A DNA stretch of 64,000 nucleotides from Mimachlamys varia (taxonomy: Eukaryota; Mollusca; Bivalvia; Pectinida; Pectinidae). The DNA is taken from contig OX392532.1 in the NCBI GenBank assembly GCA_947623455.1, positions 28,556,792 through 28,620,791 on the forward strand, in the 5' to 3' direction. Each line of letters starts with the position of its first letter. Position 1 is the first letter of the stretch. Both the position numbers and the translations under genes were made by a program. Under the pieces are notes generated by a model, which saw nothing but the letters and a program-made list of their open reading frames with translations, ran no database searches and had not been told where the DNA came from. Positions 23,851 through 34,400 of the stretch are shown piece by piece.

Positions 23851-24999
23851 CGGTACATATTTATGATTATGATAACAAAATGTATACAAAAGTAGCCGAC
23901 CAAAATGATAAAATAAACAACTAAGAAACATGTTTTAACCAGGATTAAAATCAGATATTTGACGGAAGGAAAGGTGTTCTACGCTAGTTTTGACACTTTA
24001 TTTGGATAACTTGACAAATCATAACAAACGTGCGCTGTTGATAAATTACAATGCTACGTGAATGGATTTCAACCATTTCTAAATCAATCTATATTCTATG
24101 AAAGTAACTCTACTGCAAATATCTCCACAAAATTAGAGAATGAATAATCGTCAACAACACTATAATCCGAACTCAAATTCGATTGAACTAGGCCAAAATA
24201 GAAACAAAGGAAAGATTTAGACCCTTGATTAGTGCGAGAGAAAAAGAACAGAAATTGGTAGTGCCTCATATTCCATAGCCTGTTTTTATTTTAGAGCAGT
24301 TGAAACGAAACCACATTTCCTAATGTCAGCTGAGATGATATAGAACATATTTATGAACTTTTTATAGTTTGGATTTCCAAAATTCCAATTAATTTAAAAT
24401 GTCGCCGCTTGCACCTGTGTCGACTTGACTAATTACACATGGTGTTCCGCGTGAAACACGTGTCTACTTATAGGTGAGAGAAAAAAACTTCAAACATTAT
24501 TCTTATTGTCAGATTATATTATAGGTACGATGTATCAATCATGTTGTCAACCTCGCATTAAACCGGATGTATTACCGATGGTTTAAGAGTTAGGCTTTGT
24601 TTCCTTTTAAGTGTTTCACAATTACTCTTAAAGCAAACAACCCAATTTCCATTTCAAAACATTTTATTGACATACATCAATGGGATCAGAAAGCAGGCTA
24701 ATAGCCCATGCAAGTCTTCTCCCAGAACAACCCAATTAATAAGCCATGGTTGTTAGACTTAGCAAATTAGAAAATATAAACCGCTACGACTGACATTTAT
24801 TGCAAGATCAACAAAACAAAGACAATGTATATACAGAAGGTTCGTAGTATAGTCGTTCATTACATGGAATTGTGGTATGTACATTAACATGTAACTGATT
24901 ATATCATTCCATTCTATACTTTGAAAACATAACACTGTCTCCAGGTTTGGCAAAGTATATACGTTTACTACGCACCATCTGTATCTCAATGAATCATAT
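23851..24999. other. Mostly unrecognised non-coding DNA
   Basis: Contains a partial minus-strand R1 tail at about 24133-24225 (CACTATAATCCGAACTCAAA, GAACTAGGCC). No gene is supported in the remainder. Confidence 0.4.
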
Positions 25000-25535
25000 T
25001 TTGTATCCTTGTGTGATATAACGATGGACGTTTTTGAGTACTGTAAAAGCCATATTTTCGCGCGTGGAATTTTGTGTGAAAATGTTCGCGCTGTCAGTCA
25101 TCGGTTTAGCATTGTAACCTTTAACACTATTATACACTGTAGAGTTTGAATGGTATTAACTATAGATATATATGTTCGCGTGTGGATTCATTCGCGGAAA
25201 TTTATTGCCAGCAAAATAAGTGAAAATTTTCACACCGCATACAATTTCACTTCTACAGTATGCTCATCAGTGTGATTACTTGTGATTGAAAATGATTTCG
25301 CGGTTCTCACTTTGAGGACTTGACGTTTACTTGGATATGAGCAAGATTTACATGGCGGATGTCGTCGATGAAGCAGAAGACGCTCACTCTTCCGTAATAC
25401 CTGGTCTTATTCTCTTGTAATTTTACAAGGGTTCCATGTAACGTTTCCCTTTTTCTCTAATTAAACCGATTTCGAGTCCGGATAATGGTTCTGTTGACAC
25501 TTCGGACACGACAGCACTCATTGGAAAAAATCAGA
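25000..25535 (+). mobile_element. R1 tail split by a CTGTA MITE
   Basis: Plus-strand R1 copy: TTTGTATCCTTGTGTGATAT, interruption at 25041-25258, then TGCTCATCAGTGTG, GTCGTCGATGAAGCAGAAG, ending near 25500. A second R1 terminus in opposite orientation follows at about 25531-25575 (AATCAGAGAATACCAAAGCG). Confidence 0.65.
25041..25258. mobile_element. CTGTA-ended MITE with TA duplication
   Basis: 218-bp element with ends CTGTAAAAG / CTTCTACAG and TA on both sides (25039-25040, 25259-25260). The interior contains paired TTCGCG and CGCG motifs (ATTTTCGCGCGTGG, ATGTTCGCGTGTGG). Without element and one TA, the site reads GAGTATGCTCATCAG, matching unoccupied R1 copies at 46508 and 48519. TA duplications fit Tc1/mariner-type mobilisation. 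Confidence 0.78.
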
Positions 25536-25871
25536 GAATACCAAAGCGTCAGCAAAACCATGATCCGAACTCAAGGTCATTATAGTTATTGAGGTTAAAT
25601 AGATATTTACCAAAGAAAAATAACAGGAATTGAGGAGATGCCAATACTATGTTTTAAAGGCAAAAACAAAAAACTGAGAAAAGGCCGCATCACAGCGTCT
25701 ATCATAGTGTCCCATGTCACAATATGATAAGTGTGTAGTTTACAGGAGATATACATGTTAAACAATTTATAACTATGACACGATACAATATATTATTCTG
25801 GTAAAAGTAAATGTGTACTAAATTGTACATAATGTAAAAGAGCTAAAATCATTCCTTCTGATTTTATCATA

Positions 25872-26106
25872 CTGTAAACCAGTTTATTTGCGTGTGCAAT
25901 TAATTTTCGTGTATTTCGCGATTGATTAAATTCGCGAAAATGTATCGCCACCAAATAGTTGCAATCAGAGGTATGCCAACTATTGGAATAATGTACTGCA
26001 TATAGTATTTATGACCCTATTTATTGCAAAATCAAATCGACTCGAAATAGTCGTTTCATATGAAAACGCGAAATTAAGTTGCAGCGAAAATTAAATTGGT
26101 TAACAG
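25872..26106. mobile_element. CTGTA-ended MITE
   Basis: Ends CTGTAAACC / GGTTAACAG, flanked by TA (25870-25871, 26107-26108). Interior has CGCGAAAA and the block TTGCAATCAGAGGTATGCCA, shared with 49683-49822. No reading frame. Confidence 0.65.
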
Positions 26107-26297
26107 TATCATGTAAGCATCGACTTTCTAATAACGTCTCTTTCTTGAATATATGTATATATTTCCTGTTTCACAGCACTATCGACCTAACGAAAACTGT
26201 TTTCCACAAAATATGAAATGATTTCTTTAAGAAGCCTATGAAGGTGGAAGGTATTTTACTAGCCCGTTATAAAGCATATGCCTGCCTGATTGAATGA

Positions 26298-26535
26298 TAT
26301 GTTTTCACTTTAAGGACGTGAAATGTACTTGAATATGACCTAGATTTACATAGAGGATGTCGTCGACGAAGCATAAGACGATAATACTTATTTTTCCAAA
26401 ATACATTATTTTCCTGTTAGTTTTCAAGATTCTCCATGTAAATATGTCTTTTGTTAATATTTTGTCACTGCTTAATTTAATTGATTTTGAGTTCGGAATA
26501 TGATTTTGATTACTCTTAGATATTCTTAGATTATT
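26298..26535 (+). mobile_element. R1 retroelement tail, diverged
   Basis: Segments AGGACGTGAAATGTACTTGA, GATGTCGTCGACGAAGCATA, CTCCATGTAAATATG and TTGATTTTGAGTTCGGAAT follow the R1 order. More diverged than the other copies. Confidence 0.55.
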
Positions 26536-28988
26536 TTCTGTTTACTTACGAAACTTATTCCATTGATGTCTATTGTGTATAATGTATGTTGTCATGTGTA
26601 CCTATCTGAGTTTTAATGAGGTTCTTTTCTGTTCTGCAAGAGTTATAATAATAATGATGATACATTATAAATAATATTAAATTTTCTTTGTTTAGCATAA
26701 CAACATGTTTATTGTCCAAACTTCCTGCGCATAGGTTACAATAACCACGTCTAGTAAATATAGACGCTTCCAATCAACATTACAATGTATCTAAAGTAGG
26801 TGATAGTCCATGTAACAAATAGCTTCGAATCTTGCTTCATGTAAATTTGGTTTAATTTATTACGGCCATCGGCCGAATCTTTCTGCCTGTTCCAGGCCGC
26901 TGAAGATATGGCATCTTTGTCAGCGTGGATGCTTGGCGATAAGGTCAATAACCTTGCTTAGAACATGGGAATATTCCCTAAAATTATTCCTCCTGTAACC
27001 GTTTTGAAAACGAGCTTCAAGATAAAAGATATATAAAATCTTTCTTTGCCATAATCCTATGTGATTTCACAGATGTTTCTCAATAAGCTATTACCCCGAT
27101 TGGGCCTCATGCTTAAGATATGACATCAGCGATGTTGATTGAGTCGTATCTTCTCATATGTGTCATCACTGCTATGCTTATCGAATGCGGCGTGGGTGAA
27201 GAAATATTAGCATAGGCACGAGAAATATCTTTTACCAAGAAATGGATACGCTTCCACGTGATATTTGTCAATCCCGGAATCTAATATCACTCTTAACTTC
27301 TAGCTACATTATGCTTTTTCCTGCAAGACTATTACATTTCTTAAGAGATAAACGGTCCTTGCAAATCTTTATGGCAAACTTATCAAGATGGAATCAACAG
27401 AAAAATAGCCAGCAGCAGTATTTTTCGTGTAAGCATTCCAGGGAGCTGGACCGAGTTTGGGATCCTGACCAAGAGATCATGAAATCATGTTGTGTTTAGC
27501 CAATCACATTAGTATGACGTTACTTTTCGTAACGTTATTTGTGATTGGCTAAATCAAAGTTACAGACCTAAGATTGTGTCATGATCCTTGGGCGAGATCT
27601 TCAGACTGTTATACATGTGCATTTACTGTTTTGTAAAAGGAAGTTGAAGGGAGGTTACTCTTAATCGGAATCCTTAACAAAATCAGAGCTAAATATTATC
27701 GATAAATGTCACCAGGGATGATGTGTTTAGACAATCTATAAATACAATGGTATCAGGGACAATGTGTCGGACAAGACACACTGAATGATAACAAAACACA
27801 CTTCAACGTAAACAGCAATCTAACACGAATATTACATTATAATTAATAGATAGTTGCGTAATCCTTACAGATAATACGCAGACAGTCATTAAGGTAATGA
27901 ATTCAAAACGTGGCGATTTTAATAGTTACGGAACGACATAAATACAGAATAAAAACATAAATGTCCATTTTAACAATATTATGGGCATAATAACGATATA
28001 TTTTGTCGTATTTGATGAAAACAGATCCACGGTTACGTCAAACTTTTGATAAAATTTACATTTGTATATTTTGGATGTATAATTTGTACAATGTTATGTT
28101 ACTAGATTCTCGCTAAGATGACACTTTTTCAGGAATCGTTGACGTTTTCGTGAATGTTTTTGGTATATAGTTATATTTACATGGCAGCCGTATAGTTTCA
28201 ACATTACATACAAAGACATTTATGTTAGTTCTGGCACACAAACTTCCATCATGTACACGTAAATAAATGTCAACGGAAAACCATTACAAGCCTTTTTAAA
28301 GTACTGGAAAGTATCTACATTCTTATTGTACTTACATTTCACAATCGAATAGACACGGGAAGTAATTCCACAATGAAAAGTTATGTCTGAGATCCTTTAA
28401 AAGTGTTGTTTGAAGAATGTGATTATGCTACAAATATACATTGCACGTATTTCAATGAAACGATATACCAATTGATAAGTGATGCAGCATCTGACAAACA
28501 GGAATGTAATCAAGTCATTAAGTTTATCGATATCTTGGTAAGATTCTGATATCAACATTTCTATCGCTAATGTTACATGTGTAAAGAACACTCGATCATC
28601 CATCCAACGCTCGTCGTTAATTAACTATCGTTAGCGGGTCACTGGATATACCCCATGATTTGAAAAGCTAGCTCGCCAATTAAGCAGTATTTCCCCCTCA
28701 TATACTTGGCTGCGCATCACATCATGTCCCCTCCTAAATGTCTCGTTCCGTCTCGGCCTTGGAATCCGCAGGTCTTTCCCTGTTTATCAATGTACCTTTT
28801 AAACCCACCGAGAACTGACCTTTCATTTTTACACTGAATCCCACCGCTGCCAACAACTGTAACGTGCAGGTATTACATTTGTAAAATCAATATCAACTTT
28901 ATTTATTTTACAACAATTATGAAACAGGTTTACCAACTTATATTAAACACTCTTGCTGGCTCGAATGTTAGGGCTCGTGGGGTCTTAT
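26536..28988. other. Non-coding except for one palindrome
   Basis: No supported gene. Contains the foldback at 27461-27599. The 85-residue frame at 27242-27499 enters the palindrome and has no domain. Confidence 0.4.
27461..27599. mobile_element. Short foldback element with CCAAT-box arms
   Basis: Central palindrome: TTTAGCCAATCACA and TGTGATTGGCTAAA, with an inner CGTTAC/GTAACG pair around TTTTC. The outer arms are also related: GATCCTGACCAAGAGATCAT against ATGATCCTTGGGCGAGATC read inversely. The structure fits a very small MITE. The arms carry opposed ATTGG/CCAAT motifs, which could act as NF-Y sites, though this is only a possibility. Confidence 0.6.
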
Positions 28989-29132
28989 TGTGGGAGGAAA
29001 CCGGAGTACCCGGAGAAAACCCACGTGGTCGGGTAGGTGACCCCCATTCCTTATTCAGGTCCGGTCGGGAAATCGAACCCTAGCCGCCTTTGTGAAAGGC
29101 AAGTGCGCTATCCACAGCACCACCCGACCACC
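28989..29132 (-). mobile_element. tRNA-derived SINE (second family)
   Basis: Minus strand: head GGTGGTCGGGTGGTGCTGTG, GATAGCGCACTTG, B-box GGGTTCGATTTCCC, then body GTGGGTTTTCTCCGGGTACT, CCGGTTTCCTCCCACA. The body matches a SINE core widespread in animals (MetaSINE-like by memory of the motif). Its tRNA head differs from that of the 12-14 kb SINEs. The frame 29092-29424 begins inside the head and is not a gene. Confidence 0.7.
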
Positions 29133-31140
29133 ATTCACTTATCCAAATCCTGACCACGCTTGCCTTTGCATGGCTAGACTATCGCGCGGGGTTACGCATG
29201 CCTGTCAAAGCTATCTTCCTCAGTCTGGCAGTGTTCTTCTCTCATTACATCGGACCTCCTCGGCCGATTCGGTCATCTTACACGGAATTGGCCGACGAGT
29301 TCCTATTGCTTTCATTCATGTATACCTAGCTGGTCATTACATTTGTATATTTTGTTGGCATCAGGGAATTTTCATCCAGGGCCCGTTTCAACGACGCAAT
29401 GACATATTAACTGATAGGCCTTAATGCTCAGCTTATAAACATAACAATGTATAGTTCTGTGCATGTACCCACATTATTACGCAGCTGAACTTTTGCATAT
29501 GTTGCAAGGACAATTCACTTACTATTTTATCAAACCGAACTCCAAATCGATTAAACTAGGGGTAGAAAATGAACAACGAAAGGAGTAACACGGAGACACT
29601 TAAAAAGTACAAGAGTAAAGGACCAGGTTTTCCGGAAGAGTAAGCGTCCTCTGCTTCATCGACGACACCCCATTGTAAACCTACGTCATATCCAAGTAAA
29701 CGTCATGTCCTCAAAGGGCGAACTGAGGCATAATGCTATTTTTCTATCAACGTTTACGGTGTCAAATATGTTAATGGCACATTGTAGAATATCGAATGCT
29801 TGAGCTAAAACCCAAAGAAGTATCCAAACTAACTCATAAATATTGAACGTAAATAAACGATGGGCCGTAAAGATACTTTTGTGTTAATGTTTCATGTTGA
29901 CACCTTGACATTTCCGCTACAAGTTCCTCTCCATAATACTTGATATATAAACTCAACACGGTCAGCTTCATATGAAAGCTTCTCATCTCGCCTTGAATAA
30001 CATGGGACAATCGTTTGACTCAAACATTTTGGTATCATTCAGCTTCATGTAAGTACTTAATAAATATATATAAAAAAAATAATAAAGCATCTAAATTTAG
30101 TTCATTTCATTTCAGATTTATTTTATTGATAAACAAACCGATTGAGCAATAGGCGTAGCCTATATCAGCTCTCTCCTCAATTTAGTTCGAATATAACTAC
30201 ATATTAAAGTGTTATACATGGCGATCAGAAATATAAGTATTAAAAAAATGAACATAATATTTTCAATGTTCACACAGGTAAATGAACGTAAATCTGTTGC
30301 ATACACCGGGTGACCTCAAAGTGATCTAAATTTGGTTCAATAAAAACCTTAATTATAAAAATGTAAATGTAATGATTGGGCAGTATTTTATTCAAGATTC
30401 ATTTCGTATCAATATTAATTTATGTTATATATCAGTGAAATTTATAGTATATGTGTTCATATTGGCATGATATTGAAAACAAATGGTGTTCATTCCTTAC
30501 ATGTCTTCATGTGTTACATTGTAATAATTCTAATAATAGCGCATGGACTTGATGACTTATTTATTATCAATTTTGTTAAAAACAAAACAAAGTTTTTGAT
30601 TGACAATTACGTCAGTAACGTACGTGTTTGTAAACAGTTTGTTTTCGTATGGGGTTGATTTTTCTATAAACGTGTTGATAATTTCTACAAAAAAAATGAA
30701 TCAGACCAAATGTTATTGAAATAACGTTTACACCCCTCATTAAATAAGCCACATTACGATATTCTCGTACATGTCGGGTCATTGTACCGTCTATAAAACG
30801 ACCAAAGCCACACATAATGAATTACGCTTCTCTTTAGTGTGTGTCGTGATGATCAAAACTCATTAGGTCATTATAACCCTAACGTTTTTATATGACGTTG
30901 TTGTGTATTTTGTAACTTGTGAACACTCCCGATGATGAATGAAATCCGAGAATTATATGATATTTCTATGTTAAACGTTTCCAGATAGCTTTGCGCGCTA
31001 GGCGAGAGTGTCAGGTTTGTGAACATCATATGACGGCGGAGACAGAAGGTTACTACATTAAAACTCTAAATCGTGACAGGCCGCTTGCATATTAATTAGA
31101 CAAAAACGAATATAGTTAATATTAATGAGAATTGCTTCAG
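29133..31140. other. Upstream region of the matrix gene, with one R1 copy
   Basis: Holds a minus-strand R1 tail at 29534-29726 (CCGAACTCCAAATCGATTAA to ATGTCCTCAAAG). The remainder is AT-rich and without supported genes. It is the 5' flank of the gene starting at 31330 and may hold enhancers, but none can be identified by eye. Confidence 0.45.
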
Positions 31141-31145
31141 AATGT

Positions 31146-31152
31146 TATAAAA
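31146..31152 (+). promoter_or_regulatory. Candidate TATA box of the matrix protein gene
   Basis: TATAAAA lies 178 bp upstream of the ATG at 31330. Transcription would start about 31175, giving a 5' leader of about 155 nt with no intron needed. A pyrimidine-rich TCAGTC at 31199-31204 is a second start candidate. Placement fits a TATA-type promoter, common in strongly expressed secretory genes; no expression evidence is available. Confidence 0.4.
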
Positions 31153-31329
31153 TACCTACGGATCATCCCGTGGTGAACACGCGAAAGAAGTTAGCTCTTC
31201 AGTCAAGTCATTATACATTTCGGGGGACTTACATCTGGCAAAATGACTTGACAATCAAAAGAAAGCGTAACATTTCGGAGATCTGATTTTTAGTTGAATG
31301 TTCATGAGAGCTGACTTTATTCAACAATA

Positions 31330-31411
31330 ATGGCGAAATTCCAACTTTTACCAATCGTACTTTCGTTTCTGTATATTTGGATTTTATTCTCGCCTTCATA
31401 TGGTCAAGACG
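31330..31411 (+). CDS. Exon 1: signal peptide
   Basis: Encodes MAKFQLLPIVLSFLYI, then WILFSPSYGQD: a charged start, a hydrophobic core and a small-residue cleavage region (SYG-QD), a classic secretion signal. The donor is G-GTAAGT at 31412, phase 1. The ATG is the first after the candidate TATA box that opens a signal peptide, and its context (AACAATAATGG) is acceptable. The next exon lies 10.9 kb away, so the link to exon 2 rests on phase, strand and the need for a signal peptide; no other open exon was found in between. Confidence 0.7.
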
Positions 31412-34400
31412 GTAAGTGATTTGTTTTGTAATCTAACTAATTTTACTACACCATAATGAACTGAAACATCAGTTTCGGTATAAGTGTATGGTGTTAACAT
31501 TCATTTAATATGTGACATGATTTAATTGTACATCGCATTTGGGTCGTCTCCGAGCTTCAGGTTTGGCGGAATTTCAATGTTAGAGCGTCCGACTAGGAAC
31601 CTGGAGTTCGAGGGTTCGATCCTATACCCTCTCTAGTTAGAAATGGCGTCCATGGCCCTCCCTGCGGTGACAGTGGAATAAGAACTTGTGTCGTGGTGTT
31701 CGAGGGCGAACTCATTTAAAAAGGGGTTGAGTAGTGTAACAAACTGTAATTCTAGATAGGATTAAGGTCGTCTTCTAGCTTTGAGCTAGAGGGAATTCCC
31801 CTTTAGCTCAGTGGTAGAGCGTCCGACTAGGAGCCTTTGGATCGAGGGTTCGATCCCCGATGAAAGCGCTCTATTCTCTTATCCGTTATACAGACAAACA
31901 CAAGTGGGGGAGTAGTATGGTAGTTTTTAATTGTACACAGGATTTAGTTCGCCTTATAGTTTCGAGGTAGAGGGGTTTCATTTTGTGTCCGTAGCAGAGA
32001 GTTTCAACTAGGAAACTGGAATACGATCCAAGGTGGAAGCACACTTTTCTCACTCATGTTGCAAATGATAGGTTATTGGAAAAAAGTTGTTCATCAAAAA
32101 TCAAAAGCCCGTAGATTGTGCGGAAATTTCTGATTGTTACGCAATAATGTTTTGATTATATGATTTAACCACATTTTCTTACTTGGTTTAAAGGATCTGG
32201 CCTTATACAGAAAACTTTAACTATACCTTAAGATGTATCGTACATACAATTTATCCTACTTTTCCAATATGATGAGGCAGCCGAACTGCGTACATCTTGT
32301 TTTCAAACCAGTATACATCAATAATTTTATACATTTGGAGGCACGTTGGTCTAGTGGTACTTACAAGGATGCCGGGCTCGTGATCGAAGGGTTGCGAGTT
32401 CAAGTACCATCTACGGTACTTGTGTTGTATCCTTGAGCAAAATACTTAAGTCCGCTTGTTCCAGTTTATTCAGCTGTAAATGAGTATGTGGTTGGGCAGT
32501 GCTAGAAATTATAGAATGCCAGCTGTGAGTGCCGAAATGGCAGCACCGGCCGTATGCTCCTCAGGGAGTTAGGAACGATAATGACTGGTTGCTAAGGCCC
32601 TATAAAGACGGATATTATTTTGTGAACCGCTATAAGACGACCAATAGTTCTTATAAAGCGGCATATACAATCCTAGAATTATTATTATTATCAATTGAAG
32701 GGATATTTTGCATGTATGGTGGCTGTAAAAAGTATTACGAGAGAGTATAACATAAATGTAACTGATTTTGTTTTCTACGAAAACATAATTTTGAATTATA
32801 TAGCATCTTAAAGTTTGAAATTTGGATTCATTTTGTTCTTATTAAAATATTCGCCCCTGAAAACACATATTAAACTCTTCAAATTCAAAGCCAGGAATAG
32901 TTCATAATGAAATTTTAGGGGTTATTGAGTTACAAAATGGGCACGGCATAATCTCATAGTGATACGCTTGCTAGGGTAAAGGGAGATAAATCAAAGAAGA
33001 AACCCGGAACCTCATATACATGTACACTAGTGTAGTATAACCTATAAAGCGTCACATTTATTTTTAAAGGTTTTAAATGTTGGAAGCCCATATGGGGCAG
33101 TTGCCAGGTACAGACCGTAGGTCAGTGGTTTTTCTCCGGGTATAACGGCTGGCCTCCAACCTCCCAAACCTGGCATGTCCTTAAATGACCCTGGCTGTTG
33201 ATATGACGTCAACAAAATAAATAATATAGAACCACATGCTCAAACAAAGATTGAATGACACGGGGAGAGAGTAGTGAATATGTTTTTTTACCAGTCGGCG
33301 TTATTTATCGGTGATAAAAAGTCGGGTTATGTATCGGCAATAAAGAAGTACGGGTTATGTATCGGCAATAAAGAAGTAAGGGTTATGTATCGGCAATAAA
33401 GAAGTAAGGGTTATGTATCGGCAATAAAGAAGCAAGGGTTAAGTATCGGTAATGAAGAAGTAAGGGTTATTTATCGGTCATGAACAAGTAAGGGTTATGT
33501 ATCGGTAATGAAGAAGTAAGGGTTATGTATCGGTAATGAAGAAGTAAGGGTTATGTATCGGTAATGAAGAAGTAAGGGTTACATGTATGTATCGGTAATG
33601 AAGAAGTAAGGGTTATGTATCGGTAATGGAGAAGTAAGGGTTATGTATCGGTAATGAAGAAGTAAGGGTTACGTATCGGTAATGAAGAAGTAAGGGTTAT
33701 GTATCAGCAATAAAAAAAGTAAGGGTAATGTATCGGCAATAAAGAAGGAAGGGTTATTTATCGGTCATGAACAAGTAAGGGTTATGTATCGGTAATAAAG
33801 AAGTAAGGGTTATGTATCGGTAATGAAAAAGTAAGGGTTTTGTATCGGTAATGAAGAAGTAAGGGTTACATGTATGTATCGGTAATGAAGAAATAAGGGT
33901 TATGTATAGGTAATGGAGAAGTAAGGGTTATGTATCGGTAATGAAGAAGTAAGGGCTATGTATCGGTAATAAAGAAGTAAGAGTTATGTATCGATAATGA
34001 AATAGTAAGGGTTAAGTATCGGTAATGAAGAAGTAAGGGTTATGTATCGGTAATGAAGAAGTAAGAAATATTTATCGGTAATAAAGAAGTAAGGGTTATG
34101 TATCAGTAATGAAGGAGTTGGGCTTTGTTTATCGGTAATGAAGTAGTAAGGGTTATGTATCGGTAATGAAGAAGTAAGGGTTATGTATCGATAATGTAGA
34201 GGTAAGGGTTATGTATCGGTAATGGAGAAGTAAGGGTTATGTATCGATAATGAAGTAGTAAGGGTTAAGTATCGGTAATGAAAAAGTAAGGGTTATGTAT
34301 CGGTAATGAAGAAGTAAGGGTTATGTATCGGTAATGGAGAAGGAAGGGTTATGTATCGGTAATAAAGAAGTAAGAGTTATTTATCGGTAATGAAGAAGTA

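Noticed and set aside
29092..29424. 110-residue plus-strand open frame
   Set aside because: It begins inside the tRNA head of a SINE on the other strand; the sequence shows no known domain.
31800..31865. Functional tRNA-Pro gene
   Set aside because: The A and B boxes are good, but the anticodon stem does not pair, the acceptor stem is absent and the copy sits among two more degenerate relatives.
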